A stretch of 64,000 nucleotides of DNA from Liolophura sinensis (taxonomy: Eukaryota > Mollusca > Polyplacophora > Chitonida > Chitonidae): contig NC_088304.1 of NCBI RefSeq assembly GCF_032854445.1, positions 23,857,513 to 23,921,512 of the forward strand. Direction: 5' to 3'. Below are positions 45,491 through 57,289 of this stretch, piece after piece; the first letter of the stretch is position 1; each line of letters starts with the position of its first letter. The position numbers and the translations under genes are program-made. The notes under the pieces were generated by a model, which was not told where the DNA came from, did no database searches, and saw nothing but the letters and a program-made list of their open reading frames with translations.

Positions 45491-45765
45491 TCGAGTGTAA
45501 TGTTGTCCAATGCTCCTCTCAGGTTTATCCATCCACCCGGTATTAAGTTTTCGCTTGAGATCTTTTAACTGGCTCAAGCTTTTTTTCCTTAACTGTTCTC
45601 AAAGTTAACCTGTGGCTACATCTTGATATGAGGCCGTAAAGGTATTTTCCTTTGCGACGTCTAACAATTTTGTCCAATGTTGCTCTCAGGTATGTCAATC
45701 CGGTATTTGATTTTCGCATGACATCTTTTACCTGGCTCAATCCTTTTGGATTGGTCTCATAACTG
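45489..45765. repeat. Two diverged units of about 175 bp
   Basis: gtccaatgctcctctcaggt ... cttgagatcttttaactggc and gtccaatgttgctctcaggt ... catgacatcttttacctggc. No stop over 65 codons on the minus strand. It adjoins the 114-bp repeat. Confidence 0.65.
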
Positions 45766-45941
45766 ACCTATCGGTACCTGGGCATGAAACCGTGGTTACG
45801 ATTGTTTTACGGCCTTCTGTGTCTAACCGTTTTGTGTCGGGTTGTGAGTTAAAAGATCGATCAGCTGGTTCCATTGGTAATATCTTTTCGGCCATCTACA
45901 ATGTTATACTGTAACAATAACGTTGTCTTCGGTTGTATTTG

Positions 45942-46060
45942 AGAAGGTCTGCCAGCAGTGATGGGTTCCTCCTGTCAGACCACCCCACCGTAATGCTGGA
46001 CGCCGTCGTATCAGTGAAAAATTCTGACTACGGCATTAAACTCCAACAACAAAAGTAAAA
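45942..46060 (+). mobile_element. SINE-1 copy with internal deletions
   Basis: Retains gaaggtctgccagcag, ataatgctgg-like and cgccgtcgtatcagtg. It has lost part of the core and has an atypical tail. Confidence 0.65.
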
Positions 46061-46068
46061 TGTATATA

Positions 46069-46247
46069 TCTATTTGATTGGTGTTTTACGACGTATACAC
46101 AGGAATATTTCATCTATACGACGGTGGCCAGCATTATGATGGGAGGAATCCTGGCAGAGCCCGAAGGAAACCCACGACCATCCGCAGGTTGCTGACAGAC
46201 CTTCCCACTTGCGACGTGCTAACTACTTTGGCCACGCATGCCCCCGA
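46069..46247 (-). mobile_element. SINE-1 copy, central head loss
   Basis: Core is good. It then jumps to gctaactactttggccacgc, a remnant of the head. It is nearly abutting and inverted to the copy at 45942-46060. Confidence 0.8.
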
Positions 46248-46474
46248 TAAATATAACGAATACGACAATTTTGAGTTTGTCACTAAAAGACACTAGGTGA
46301 GTTCTCTCAAGAATTATGTACAGGAAAATAAGAAATCGTAGTGTAATGTTCTTATGCATGTAGAGTACATGTAGTGTTCATGTGCAATCATTTGAATGGT
46401 TATTTATAAGTGGCTGCCTCAAGCATCTGTCTTAGTTGCGAGGTTACGAGAATAGCACAAATAATTAAATTTAC

Positions 46475-46542
46475 CTTTCACAGAGTACCTTGTCTGTGTA
46501 CGCGTTAGCAGTCAAAGCCAGTCGCGCTACATTTAATGACAT
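46475..46542 (-). CDS. Candidate first coding exon of an unrecognised gene
   Basis: An ATG with an in-frame stop upstream opens 22 codons (MSLNVARLALTANAYTDKVL then CE) before the donor GAAAG|gtaaat, phase 2. It is CpG-richer than its surroundings. No continuing exon was found at lower coordinates. Unknown function. Confidence 0.2.
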
Positions 46543-46784
46543 TACTTTGATCTATTCTTCAAAAATACAAAATCGATTACCGAATATGGATTTATTTCCA
46601 AAAATAGCCTCTTTAAAACAACAAAAACACACATTTAACTGTTATGGGTAAGGTTATTGTATTTATTTCTAGGAATTAGTACATGTAACAGTTTATGGTA
46701 CACGCCTAGAATAGGTATACAGTACACGTCAAACAATTAAACACCTGAATTAACTACTTATTACCTCAGAAACATTTTCAGGTA

Positions 46785-47285
46785 CGGCTATGATGATACA
46801 CATTTACACATATCATTTCAGTCTACACTTAGCTCTCCATTACTTCATTACATATGCTATGTTACACACTTATACATAGCACTGCAGTCTACCCTTAGCT
46901 CTCCATTAGTTCACGACATATGCTATGTTACACATTTATACATAACATTTCAGTCTACCCTTAGCTCTCCATTAGTTCATTACATATGCTATGTTACACA
47001 CTGATACATAGCATTGCAGTCTACCCTTAGCTCTCCATTAGTTCATTACATATGCTATGTTACATACTTATACATAGCACTGCAGTCTACCCTTAGCTCT
47101 CCATTAGTTCACGACATATGCTATGTTACACATTTATACATAGCATTTCAGTCTACCCTTAGCTCTCCATTAGTTCATTACATATGCTATGATACACATT
47201 TATACATAGCATTGCAGTCTACCCTAAGTTCTCCATAAGTTCACTACATATGCTATGTTACACATTTATACACTACATATGCTAT
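46785..47285. repeat. About 66-72-bp minisatellite, seven units
   Basis: Unit catatgctatgttacacact plus tatacatagcattgcagtct plus acccttagctctccattagt and a ttca link. An open 74-codon frame inside it has no coding look. Confidence 0.9.
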
Positions 47286-47757
47286 AGTGAAGTAAATCAA
47301 TATCCCAGTGTCTGAATCTAATGGAAGTTTACTATTTCTGGAAGTCATGCAATGTACAGTTATATGCCTACATGCATGTATATTGAAATGTACTATTTTG
47401 GTAGAAAAGAAAGCTGATTTAGGTGATAAGTATCAGACTACATATATATTTTTTGATCTGAGTTAATTTACACAGAAATCAAAAATATTTATTTTGTGTG
47501 GTATTGTGGGATGGTGTGAAACTGAATGGCCCATACCGCTCACCAAAACCGTAAATTCATGAGACTCAGTAGTCGGGATTTCAACTCACAACTTAACAAT
47601 ACATTAATACCCCCTGACAGGCTCACTGCTGTGTGGGTGGTGAGCTCCAGAAGATCATATAATTAACACGGGTACAGAATTTTTTAAAACCTATTTAGTT
47701 CCTGTACACATTGTTACTAAAACAAAAAGGGGTATAAATTGTACATTTTACAATTAC

Positions 47758-47796
47758 CTCTGCAATACTTTTGATTAAAGCACGGAGCAGGGATTC
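47758..47796 (-). CDS. Candidate 39-nt internal exon
   Basis: A strong acceptor (tgtttgtttttttag) and a fair donor (GCAGAG|gtaatt) bracket 13 open codons, ESLLRALIKSIAE, in phase 0. It could pair with the exon-like segment ending at 48577 in that segment's IQSAKTCDQ frame. There is no family match. Confidence 0.2.
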
Positions 47797-48576
47797 CTAA
47801 AAAAACAAACAACAACAACTTTTATAACGTATAAAGGATCACTTTGAAAATATATACTGGGTTTACATGGACAATTACAAGTGGATTCCCAGATAAGCTG
47901 GCAGATTCTCGGTGAGAATTAAATGTTTGCATCAGGCCTCTTACCTCATTTAACAAATTTATCAACAACAACAACAACAGCATAGGCTATACTTGTAACT
48001 TGATCAATCTTCCGTAGGCCTACATATGTCAAAACACAAAATTATAATCATTGTGCTAATAGAAGCATAATAGAAAAAAAAAACAACATTGAAGTAAAAT
48101 CACATAATTATTAAGTATGAAATACAAGGCCTAGTAGTGTGTACTATCGTGGTGTAATTACAAGTAAAAAAAAAAATACAAGTTTTGAACTCCAAAGATG
48201 TGCAAAAATGAAACGACAAATATTATCCTAAAGGGAATAGACTTTTATGTAATATGATTAACAAAATCCAGCATTAATAATTATCTTAGCTCTGGCAAAG
48301 ACGCAGTTAGTAGCACTGTATGTTAAAGAGAATGAACAGCTACGCATCCCAAACTGTTAAAAGTAACCGATCAATGAAATGGCCAAAAATTTATACAGCG
48401 TTAAAATTGCATAACGGTATATTTTCGACAACAACAATAATAAACTTATGGAAGGTTTGATACTTTTGTGATGTTCATATAGTTTTAAACATGTATATTT
48501 TGTTGTTTTCATATTATACAAAAATATTAGCCGTGATGAACGGATATTCGCAAAGGAGAAGAAAAAAAAGAGTTAC

Positions 48577-48647
48577 CTGATCACAAGTTTTGGCAGACTG
48601 GATCTTAGATGAAACGATGAATCATTGCGGTTAATCGATGAGTCCAT
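48577..48647 (-). CDS. Candidate 5' exon, frame uncertain
   Basis: Ends at donor GATCAG|gtaact. One frame opens with ATG (MDSSINRNDSSFHLRSSLPK, then LVI, phase 2). Another, ending IQSAKTCDQ in phase 0, would join the 47758-47796 segment but is preceded by stops. The two readings conflict, so this is only a lead. Confidence 0.15.
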
Positions 48648-48832
48648 TATGTGGCTTAGCGCATGGAATAGGGATCATCAAATACCGTATTAAAGTTATC
48701 ATTCTAAATATATTGTCAATGTTAACAGGTCTTATTTACCATTAAGTAAATAAATGTACCGTAATGGCGACCCAAATAGCATAAAATGCTCGGATCTCAT
48801 TGAAACTGGCATTTGGAAATGTGCGCCAGCTT

Positions 48833-49450
48833 TTCTGAGAGATGAGGATGGGATTGGTGTTGATAAGATTGCCCACCGAGTCCATCTAGTTGTACTTTAG
48901 CAGTTTAGCTATACTCTCTCTTTTCGGCACATTCCAGTCTAGTCGGTTTTATATCTGTCTGCTGTTATTCTCACCGTGTCAACTTTTCTGAGGCGAGGAT
49001 GGGCTTGGTGTTTATAAGATTGTCCACTGAGTCCATCTAGTTGGACTTTAGCAGTTTAGCTATACTCTCTCTTTTCGGCACATTCCACTCTAGTCGGTTT
49101 TCTATCTGTCTGCTGTAATTCTTACCGTGACAACTTTTCTGAGAGGCGAGGATGGGATTGGTGTTGATAAGATTGTCCACTGAGTCCATCTAGTTGTACT
49201 TTAGCGGTCTAGCTATACTCTCTCTTTTCGGCACATTCCAGTCTCGTCGGTTTTCTGTCTGTCTGATTGTAATTCTTACGGTGTCAACATTTCTGAGAGG
49301 CGAGGATAGACTCGGTGTTACGAAAAAATTGTCCGAATTTTTAAAATAGCACACTGAGTCCATCTGGATCGCCCGTAGGAGTCTAACTATACTCTTTCCT
49401 TTCAGCACATTCTACAGTCTCAAAACGTTTGTATCTGTCTGATTGTAATT
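48833..49450. repeat. About 150-bp tandem repeat, four units
   Basis: Unit with acttttctgagaggcgagga, ttggtgttgataagattgtc, actgagtccatctagttg, tatactctctcttttcggca and ctgtctgctgtaattctta. The fourth unit carries an insertion. Confidence 0.9.
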
Positions 49451-50679
49451 CTTACAGTGCATAAGAACATGATGAAATCAAACCATCCATGGCATAAATC
49501 ACAACCGCAAAATGAGATCAGGCCATTACTCCAATAAAAGTTATTGATGTGGAATCTAAATTTTAATAGTCTTGATACACTTTTTATGCTTATCTTCATG
49601 CATAGATTTTAATAATACAGCATCTACAAATATCCTCAATGACTTTAACTGGCTGAACATCATTCAATATTACTAATAACCCGATGATACAAAATCCTGA
49701 TTTATACAGGACAGGTCTAATTATGTGCCATTTTAAAGTTTTTATGTAAATCACTATGGAATATTGTATTACCTCTCAGAAACATGAATTTATATGGCGC
49801 ATCATCTGGGTGAAGGACATATTTAAAGTCTGAGTTTTCTTTGCTTTTATTTAAATTCACAGTGCCGAATTTCGTCGGTGTGCAAGAAAATATCCCATAC
49901 AGCAACAGTGTACACATATTCAATGTGAAAAATATCTGAGCAAATCAAGTTCATTAAAATTTGTTGCATTTTTAAATATCTTTAGTCATGCAGCAACTGT
50001 ACATAAATACCGTCTAAAGATTTCCATCAATTTATTATGCAATTTAAGTCATGAAAATAACTCCCTAATATACTCCCTAACATACCACAGAAAAAAGAAA
50101 AAGAACAGGTCAAAAGAATATCGAGGAAAGGTGTAAACATGAAAGAAAAATAGAACATATTAAAAATATTTGAAAAAAAAAATCCGCAATGTCAGATCTA
50201 CAGAGAGCACCTGTTTCGGTTTAGATTACACCTGTACATTATTACATATGACTTTATTATAAAACACTTGACCAAGGTCAGAAATATACACCTTTATTAC
50301 ACATTCATGTATACAGCTACCGCCCTACACAAAATCATAATACACAATCTAAATGGTTTCACTGTACATCCATTTAAACAGAGACGAACACGCTACCTGA
50401 AATATGTTCAAAATGAACAAGGCAGGAACATGAACAATACAACATCAACAACATGATCAACAAAACAACATGAACAACAAAACAACATGAACAACCAAGT
50501 AATAACTTGCTCTTTCAACAATTAAAATGTTCAGGTGTCAACACTTTAATCATGCTATTAACTTTAGACAAGAGTAATGTGTTTGCCATTGATTGGGAAT
50601 ACAGTTCTATTTTTATAATGGTTCACAGACTATTGAACAACCGATTTCAGCTGTTCAGGTTTAACTACTGTATTCCACC

Positions 50680-50855
50680 TAAAGATTAAAATGTTTCAAA
50701 TGACACATTTTGATTGACTCAGACTGATTCACCCACCTAATAGGGCCATTTCAGAGTTTCTTGTGAAGTTTTGATTTAATTTCTTATCAGAAAAAGTTAA
50801 ATGTTGGCATCAAAAGTATTACTGTGTGTACAACTTTCACTTAAGGTGAAATATA
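50680..50855. mobile_element. MITE-C copy
   Basis: Ends in cacttaaggtgaaat, inverse of the TTTCACCTTA start of the family. The middle matches 30.2-30.35 kb. No ORF. Confidence 0.5.
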
Positions 50856-51158
50856 TAAATCAAACCTCACAAAAAGAGCCCTTACATGGCTCTATGCGGT
50901 AAATGAATCAATCAGAATCAAGCAAAATGTGCCAACTGCAAAAAAAAACCAAAAAAAAAAAAAAACCTCTGGGTCAAATACTGTACTTAATTTGCTTGTA
51001 TTTGCATGTAGTCTGATCCTGTATGTACTAAAATAGATAAAAATGTAAAACCAACAAACAAAGCAACAACAAAAAAAAAAAATCAACCAAAACATCCACA
51101 AAAAACAACAGAGATATAGAAGTACATGTGTAAAGAATGCAAAAAAATTTTTAAAATG

Positions 51159-51233
51159 TTAAAAGTGCATGAGCTTGTGAACTGCCATAACAGCCAACCT
51201 CACATACTCAACATAATCATTCAAGGCTTTTAC
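51159..51233 (-). CDS. Candidate 3'-terminal exon of an unrecognised gene
   Basis: A good pyrimidine tract and acceptor (ttttttgtctcag) lead into 24 open codons, VKALNDYVEYVRLAVMAVHK then LMHF, ending in TAA. The composition (amphipathic helix with Val, Tyr, Leu) looks coding rather than random. I found no matching upstream exon and recognise no family, so this may be chance. Confidence 0.28.
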   Translation of the reverse strand, partial: VKALNDYVEYVRLAVMAVHKLMHF

Positions 51234-52391
51234 CTGAGACAAAAAAATTCTTAAAAAATAATGAGTCTGGCATGAGACATCTACTATAACAACCTGTAAC
51301 TTACAGTCATGAGATAAAGTGAAAGAATACCCTCCAAAAACATGAAGCTGCCATCAGTGGAGCCACTGTTAGGAACTTATTACCCAAACTACTAGTACCG
51401 TTATTTTCCTGATTTCCATTTCCTTAGGAAAATGCTGTTAAATGTTTGAGTTATCGCATGTTTTTGTCAGCCAACACTGATAATAATGGATGCCACTGAT
51501 GCGAAATTAGGTTGGTGTACTTTTCATTTTTTACCCTCGGATGAAACTCAAAACTTTGTATTTCAGCACTTGAATGTAATGTCTAAACTATTCCAACATT
51601 AAACAGGTTATTTGGACCGAAAAGCCATTTATCACCAAATCAGAAATTGGCCCAAGAACCCACAGTACAATTCAAACACTAGACTTCATTTCATTCAGTC
51701 AAAGAACTTTCAAGAAATAAAAAAAGTAGTCAGGGTGGGAGGGGGGGGGGGGGGTGTACTATTATCTCAAAAATTTTCTGCAACGAGCTGATAAAAGCAC
51801 GATGCCATCCAACCAGAAATTATTTTTATGCCAAATGCCACATTTGGCTAAGATAAGGTAATGAACTTGTATTAGGTTGTTTCTTCGCCTTTTTGAGCAA
51901 AAGTGTGACATGAAACATCACCTGGTTGATGACCGTGTAAAATTTGATTGAAAATAAAAGCTGAACTGACAGATTTTTCTTGAAATTGGCATATGTATAG
52001 CCAGTCAAAAACTACACTAATGATTATTGTGGTCAGCATGTGCATTTTCCAAGAGAATGTCATGAGAAATGTAAATTAAGTCACGTGCAATAAGAGTCAA
52101 AATCTCCGATGTCAATGTGTTTACCTTAATTTTTCTAGAATTTCAAACTCTCTTAGAATTTCAAACTCTCTTGAATATTGCCACCCCTACAATTGGATAT
52201 TTAACCTTCTCAGAACGCTGCCGAAGGGGGTGGCTGATTGATGTTTACACAAACTAAGCGGATTATAGCTCCCTTAGTCGACCTATGACCTGTGTAGCTG
52301 CGCCTGCCACCTGGTATTCTCTGTTCTCTTCACCAGACGGTTACATCATCAAAACGTGATAACTTTACCACATACTTTACCACATCGTTCC

Positions 52392-52438
52392 ATGTCTGTG
52401 TCAAATGTGTTTGTCTGCCAGAGCCAGTTTGACCACAG
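52392..52438 (+). CDS. Candidate first exon of a possible plus-strand gene
   Basis: ATG opens MSVSNVFVCQSQFDH, then donor CACAG|gtatgg in phase 2. The preceding 200 bp are richer in GC than the flanks, as a promoter might be. Candidate exons at 54624-54635 and 55037-55097 continue the same frame. No family is recognised. Confidence 0.25.
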
Positions 52439-52914
52439 GTATGGCAGATGATCTGCATAGAAAGGAGGCCTAACAGTTATCCATGCAATCTACTAACAGT
52501 GTCCTTGATTATACCACTTAGATAAAGCTGAATGTTAAAGAAGCAAAAAAGTAGTAATTAATTTTAAATGGCCTGGGACTGTCAGTCTATTTCACAACCA
52601 TCTTGCTTAACTACTACTTGAATCTATGCAAATACAAGTAGTAATACATACACAGGAATGACATTGCTACATGTATGTTACTTGAATATAGGAAGGTATT
52701 CACACAAAGCTATATGGCTTAATAGCTTTCTTAGTTAATTTCTGAATGAATAACTCACATCACTGTATGAAAATAGCATCATCTTACACAGTCAAGAAAG
52801 TCCTTCACTTGAGGGGAAAATAAATCAACAAAGGAATCAATGCAAGGTCATGCATGGCTAATGTCATGTCAAAAATGACAAGACCAATGTACAGAAAATA
52901 CAACTTCACTACAT

Positions 52915-54370
52915 GTATTAAACACAGGATAATCAATATAGGGAACAAATGGCTTCAGTATTAAACAATGAAGTAGCAATATGAAGAACTTATTGCTCCA
53001 CAACGAAAATGGCAAGAGCAATATGGGAAATATACTAAAATGCAATTAAAATAGAAACAGTAAAATGAGATACAAATGGTTTACTATTAAACCAAAGTAC
53101 AAGTACTACATGACTATACTAACATAGTAAAATGGGAATTTACAGCTTCAGTATGTACGTATATGAATGGCTGGTTTTATAACTAAATAGCAATACAGGG
53201 AACAAATGGCTTCACCAACATAGCATAAGCAGTAGGGAGAATAAGTGCTCGGCTTCCCTACTTAATAACAATGCAGGGACACAAGACTTCACCATCATGG
53301 CTTCACTACTTAATAAAAAATACAGGAAACCCATGGTTTGACTCACATGGGAACAGCAGTGGAGAGAACATTGACTGGATTCACTATTTACTAACAATAC
53401 AGGGTACACATGGCTTCACTAACATGAGAACCGCAGTAGGTAGATTAAGCAATTGGCTTCACTACTTAATAAAAAATACAGGAAACACATGGCTTTACTC
53501 AAATGGGAACAGCAGTGGAGAGAACATTGACTGGATTCACTATTTACTAACAATACAGGGTACACATGGCTTCACTAACATGAGAACCGCAGTAGGTAGA
53601 TTAAGCAATTGGCTTCACTACTTAATAAAAAAACTCGGGAAACACATGGCTTCACTAGCCTGGGACCAGCAGTATGGAGATAAGTGATTGGCTTCACTAC
53701 TTAATAAAAATACAGGGAACATATGGTTTCACTAACATGGGGGTCAGCAGTAGGGAGATAAGTGATTGGCATCAATACATAATAGCAATACAGGGAACAC
53801 ATGGCTTCACTAACATGGGAACAGAAATAGGGAGAACAAGTGATTGGCATCAATACATAATAGCAATACAGGGAACATATGGCTTCACTAACATGGGAAC
53901 AGAAATAGGGAGAACAAGTGATTGGCATCAATACATAATAGCAATACAGGGAACATATGGCTTAACTAACATGGGAACAGAAATAGGGAGAACAAGTGAT
54001 TGGCATCAATACATAATAGCAATACAGGGAACATATGGCTTCACTAACATGGGAACAGAAATAGGCAGAACAAGTGATTGGCATCAATACATAATAGCAA
54101 TACAGGGAACATATGGCTTCACTAACATGGGAACAGAAATAGGCAGAACAAGTGATTGGCATCAATACATAATAGCAATGCAGGGAACATATGCCTTCAC
54201 TAACATGAGAACAGAAATAGGGAGAACAAGTGATTGGCTTTGCTACTTAACTGCATATACAGGGAACACATGGCTTCACTAACATGTTAACAGCAGTAGG
54301 AAGAACAAGTGCTCGGCTTCCCTACTTAATAACAATGCAGGGAACACATGGCTTCACCATCATGGCAGCA
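52915..54370. repeat. 78-bp minisatellite with diverged flanks and a dimer zone
   Basis: Core units (53.67-54.24 kb) of 78 bp: aatacagggaacatatggct plus tcactaacatgggaacagaa and a gattggcatcaatacataat part. 53.33-53.60 kb contains an about 180-bp higher-order pair. 78 is a multiple of 3, so both strands stay open for 60-200 codons. Confidence 0.93.
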
Positions 54371-54623
54371 GCAGTACTGAAAGCAAGTGCTGGCATGGAT
54401 TCGCTGTTTAATACTGAGATAGCAACATGAGAGTAAAATGTGCATGGCATGGAAACACAGCAATATACCATGGCATGAGTGACCGATGAAAGGATCTCGT
54501 GGCAGGATTAGCACGTGGTAACATCTGATGAACAATATTCACATAAAAGATTTAATTGGACCATGTACATGTACACTGTATGATGATGCAGAAAACTTCA
54601 CCATTTCCTCACTGCTTTTTCAG

Positions 54624-54635
54624 GAGTATCAGCAG
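54624..54635 (+). CDS. Candidate 12-nt microexon
   Basis: GAGTATCAGCAG lies between a very good acceptor (ctcactgctttttcag) and donor (gtaggt). At 12 nt it keeps the phase-2 frame, so inclusion or skipping would add or remove four residues. It sits just after a 78-bp repeat array. Unproven. Confidence 0.25.
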
Positions 54636-55036
54636 GTAGGTTACAATGCCATGATATGACATTAATAAATTGATTTATAGAGTTTAATGAGTTACATCTG
54701 TGTTTAATATACTGAGTTTAGGTCAAACTTGTATTAAGATGAGAATGGTGTAAAGATAGATGTCTGTTTTTAATATACTAAGTCTAAGTCAAACTTCCTA
54801 TTGGTATCTGGGCCTACACGGACTGATATAAAAGTGATACCATTGTTCTATAAAGATTTCAATCTGTTTAAATCCATGGATAAGTCCATGGACTAGAGTT
54901 CCAACTGGTGGCATAACAATATCTGGAATTAAAACTATGCAAATGTAACTAAATAAAGGACAATATACACAAAAGCTTAAAGAACTAAAGTATATCTTGG
55001 CTCGGTGTGTTAGTTCATTGAGATTCTTTTGTACAG

Positions 55037-55097
55037 GAAGTGGAGAATGTTTACGGGTCTGTTACACAACACACGTGCATCACAGTCTTGGTCTCAG
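55037..55097 (+). CDS. Candidate exon of the possible plus-strand gene
   Basis: Acceptor gattcttttgtacag, then in the continuing frame KWRMFTGLLHNTRASQSWSQ, ending CAG|gttttt (a weak donor), phase 0. The open frame in fact runs on to 55400, so the exon end is uncertain. It does not agree in phase with the 55597-55641 candidate. Confidence 0.25.
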
Positions 55098-55596
55098 GTT
55101 TTTGCTAAAATGATGAGGCACACACACACACAACCTAAAATACCAGCTATCACAGAAATTCCAGTGAAAAAGCACTGTCAAAATAACACTGCTGTCTACA
55201 CAAAAAACATAATCAAAGGAGTAATTATGTTGGAATTTCAGCTGATGAAGCACTTACAAGTAGTAACATACATTTTTGTGCAAGAAATCGGATGGAAACA
55301 ATTCAACGAGCAAAAGATGTTAAAGTTTGTTAAATCCCTGAATTCGAAGAAGCACTTTTCAAAATACATAAAATATGTCAATCAGTTAATTGAAAAATAT
55401 TAGGCTGAAGCATCCTAGAATTATTCAAAAAGGCAGCTAAGCAGATGTTCTGCTCTCATGGCAAATCTCCTGACAACTTTTACAACAATCGGTACTAAAT
55501 AATTCTAGAGATTTTGTCTTACATACACCTGAAACTTTGGAAGGTCATATGAAGATGGTTTTGAGTATTTGGCCCTCATTATTGCTGGTATTCCAG

Positions 55597-55641
55597 TTAT
55601 CATGGCTATAGTGAAGATATCTTTTAAGTCGAGGAAAGCAG
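55597..55641 (+). CDS. Candidate exon before a poly(A)-signal-bearing exon
   Basis: Strong acceptor (ttgctggtattccag) and donor (AAGCAG|gtaaat). The only open frame reads IMAIVKISFKSRKA, phase 1 in and out. It contains an ATG at 55602 that could instead be a start. It joins in frame to 55864. Confidence 0.25.
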
Positions 55642-55863
55642 GTAAATGCACACAGATATCATCACAGCCCGCAAGAGTGTAACAGGTTCTGTCGAGTCAC
55701 AAGTCTGTAGGTCACAGAAGCAAAAAAATACAATGTCGCTGTCCCCAACACCCACCGTGAGCAACACCATTAGACTAATATCATATCTGGTAGGAGTTGA
55801 ATAGCTAAACTTATTGGTATCGAGCATATAAGTGTCTTGTATGTACCTTTTTCTAGGCTTAAG

Positions 55864-56063
55864 TCATGGGTAATAGGGAATTCATAACCCCTAGAGACCT
55901 TCATATACGTGTAAATGTTGTACACAATCGACAAGAAAATGTTACTTCTGCAGATCCATGCGATTTTCCTTTCACTTCATCCATAAAGACAGAAATAATA
56001 AACACAGGCCTCATTCTGGGGTTCCTTACAGCTAAAAAGATGTCCAATCCTTTGTTTTGTTAA
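55864..56063 (+). CDS. Candidate terminal exon with stop overlapping a poly(A) signal
   Basis: Frame VMGNREFITPRDLHIRVNVV and onward stays open for 66 codons and stops at TAA 56061-56063, which overlaps AATAAA at 56062-56067. The acceptor would be cttaag, with another AG eight bases upstream that would give an immediate stop. The long frame ending on a poly(A) signal is suggestive only. Confidence 0.25.
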
Positions 56064-56067
56064 TAAA
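56062..56067 (+). terminator. AATAAA poly(A) signal candidate
   Basis: Consensus hexamer just after the open frame ending at 56063. It is followed by a T-rich, GT-containing stretch (gttgttttacgg) 30 bases on, which fits a downstream element. It would end a plus-strand transcript convergent with the ABCC gene. Confidence 0.3.
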
Positions 56068-57289
56068 GCTTTATAAGGCCACAACAATTTAAATTGTTGT
56101 TTTACGGGTGGAATAATTTTTTTTTGAACATTGGAGTAGGGTATAAAAATAAAATTTGAAAATCATCTAACTGGTGGAAAATCTGGACAATCTCAGCATT
56201 TTTTTGGTTGAGGACATAGTCAAATGAATGGTAAGCCTTGAAAAACAAGGCAGTCACAAAAATATCAAGATAGGTCAAAATGTAAAGGTGCTTTTGTTTT
56301 CAATTTATTTTTCTTCTGTTTTTTGATTTTTTAGTGTTGGCATGCCCGAAAAAACACAAAATAAAACTAATATTGCCTGAACATGTTAGAAATTGACCTT
56401 CAAATAGATACCTGCATGATGCATTGTTTCTTAAATAATATTGCACGTTGCACTGAAATGTTAAGACTTTGATGTGACAAAGGTATGTTGAGCATGCATC
56501 ACAAGGCCACTTCAACCCCAAACCATTTCCCTGCACTCACACATATCTTGCTACTATAAAGAAAAATAATTTATCTTTAAAATATGCTTTAAGGTATTGA
56601 AAATCATAAAAAAACAACTGCTGATTGTTAAAACTTCATGATGTCAAATACACAGTGTGTAATAACTAGCTTAATATTCTAACTTTATGGGGGCCTGTCG
56701 AATGCCCAGGGCCCAGGGCAGCAGGGCTTTGATGTCATTTTACTGACGTCAAATATTCCTTTCCCAGCTCAAAATGACAACCCCACATTAAAGACAGTAC
56801 AACATTACAACAGAAACTGATACATTGTAACAGTGTGAATGTTAGGCTAATCCATTCTTGACACAACAATGGTTCGAGGTCCTGTAGCACTCTAGTGCTA
56901 CCTCACAGGGTTACAAAATATGCTGCCTTCCCATTACCTGGCATTTATGTTCTTGTTAAAAGGATATACTTTATAAAATGGTACACCAATGACATGGCAA
57001 GATATAACCAATACTGAAGGTGATACACTTACTGCTTCTTTACATTTTGTGTTCTTTAAAACTTAACAACGTGAAACTAATGAAACCTTACATGAGTATG
57101 AAATATGTGAACTCACTGCTTCATGTCAAAGTAATCCAATGAAACCATGCAATGAAACCATGCAATGAAAGACAAGCATATGAAAGGACGTGAAGTGCAT
57201 GATCCTCAACTGCAAACTTCATATCAAGCTGGTCAATGATGAAACCTTCCACCAGTATGTGAAATGAATGATTAATAAACTGCAAACTT

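Noticed and set aside
47460-47660. Possible further SINE (gggatttcaactcaca resembling a B box)
   Set aside because: A single copy in the window with no recognisable tail or repeat partner.
51735-51760. Run of 18 G as a regulatory G-quadruplex
   Set aside because: A simple homopolymer-type run, far from any confident gene start, so no function is argued.
53271-54282. ORFs of 138 and 202 codons
   Set aside because: These come from the 78-bp array, whose period is a multiple of three and which is also open on the other strand. There is no coding bias between units.
55029-55403. 124-codon ORF as a single-exon gene
   Set aside because: Only the first 23 codons sit between plausible splice signals. 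The rest is Lys/Asn-rich, AT-driven sequence without family likeness.
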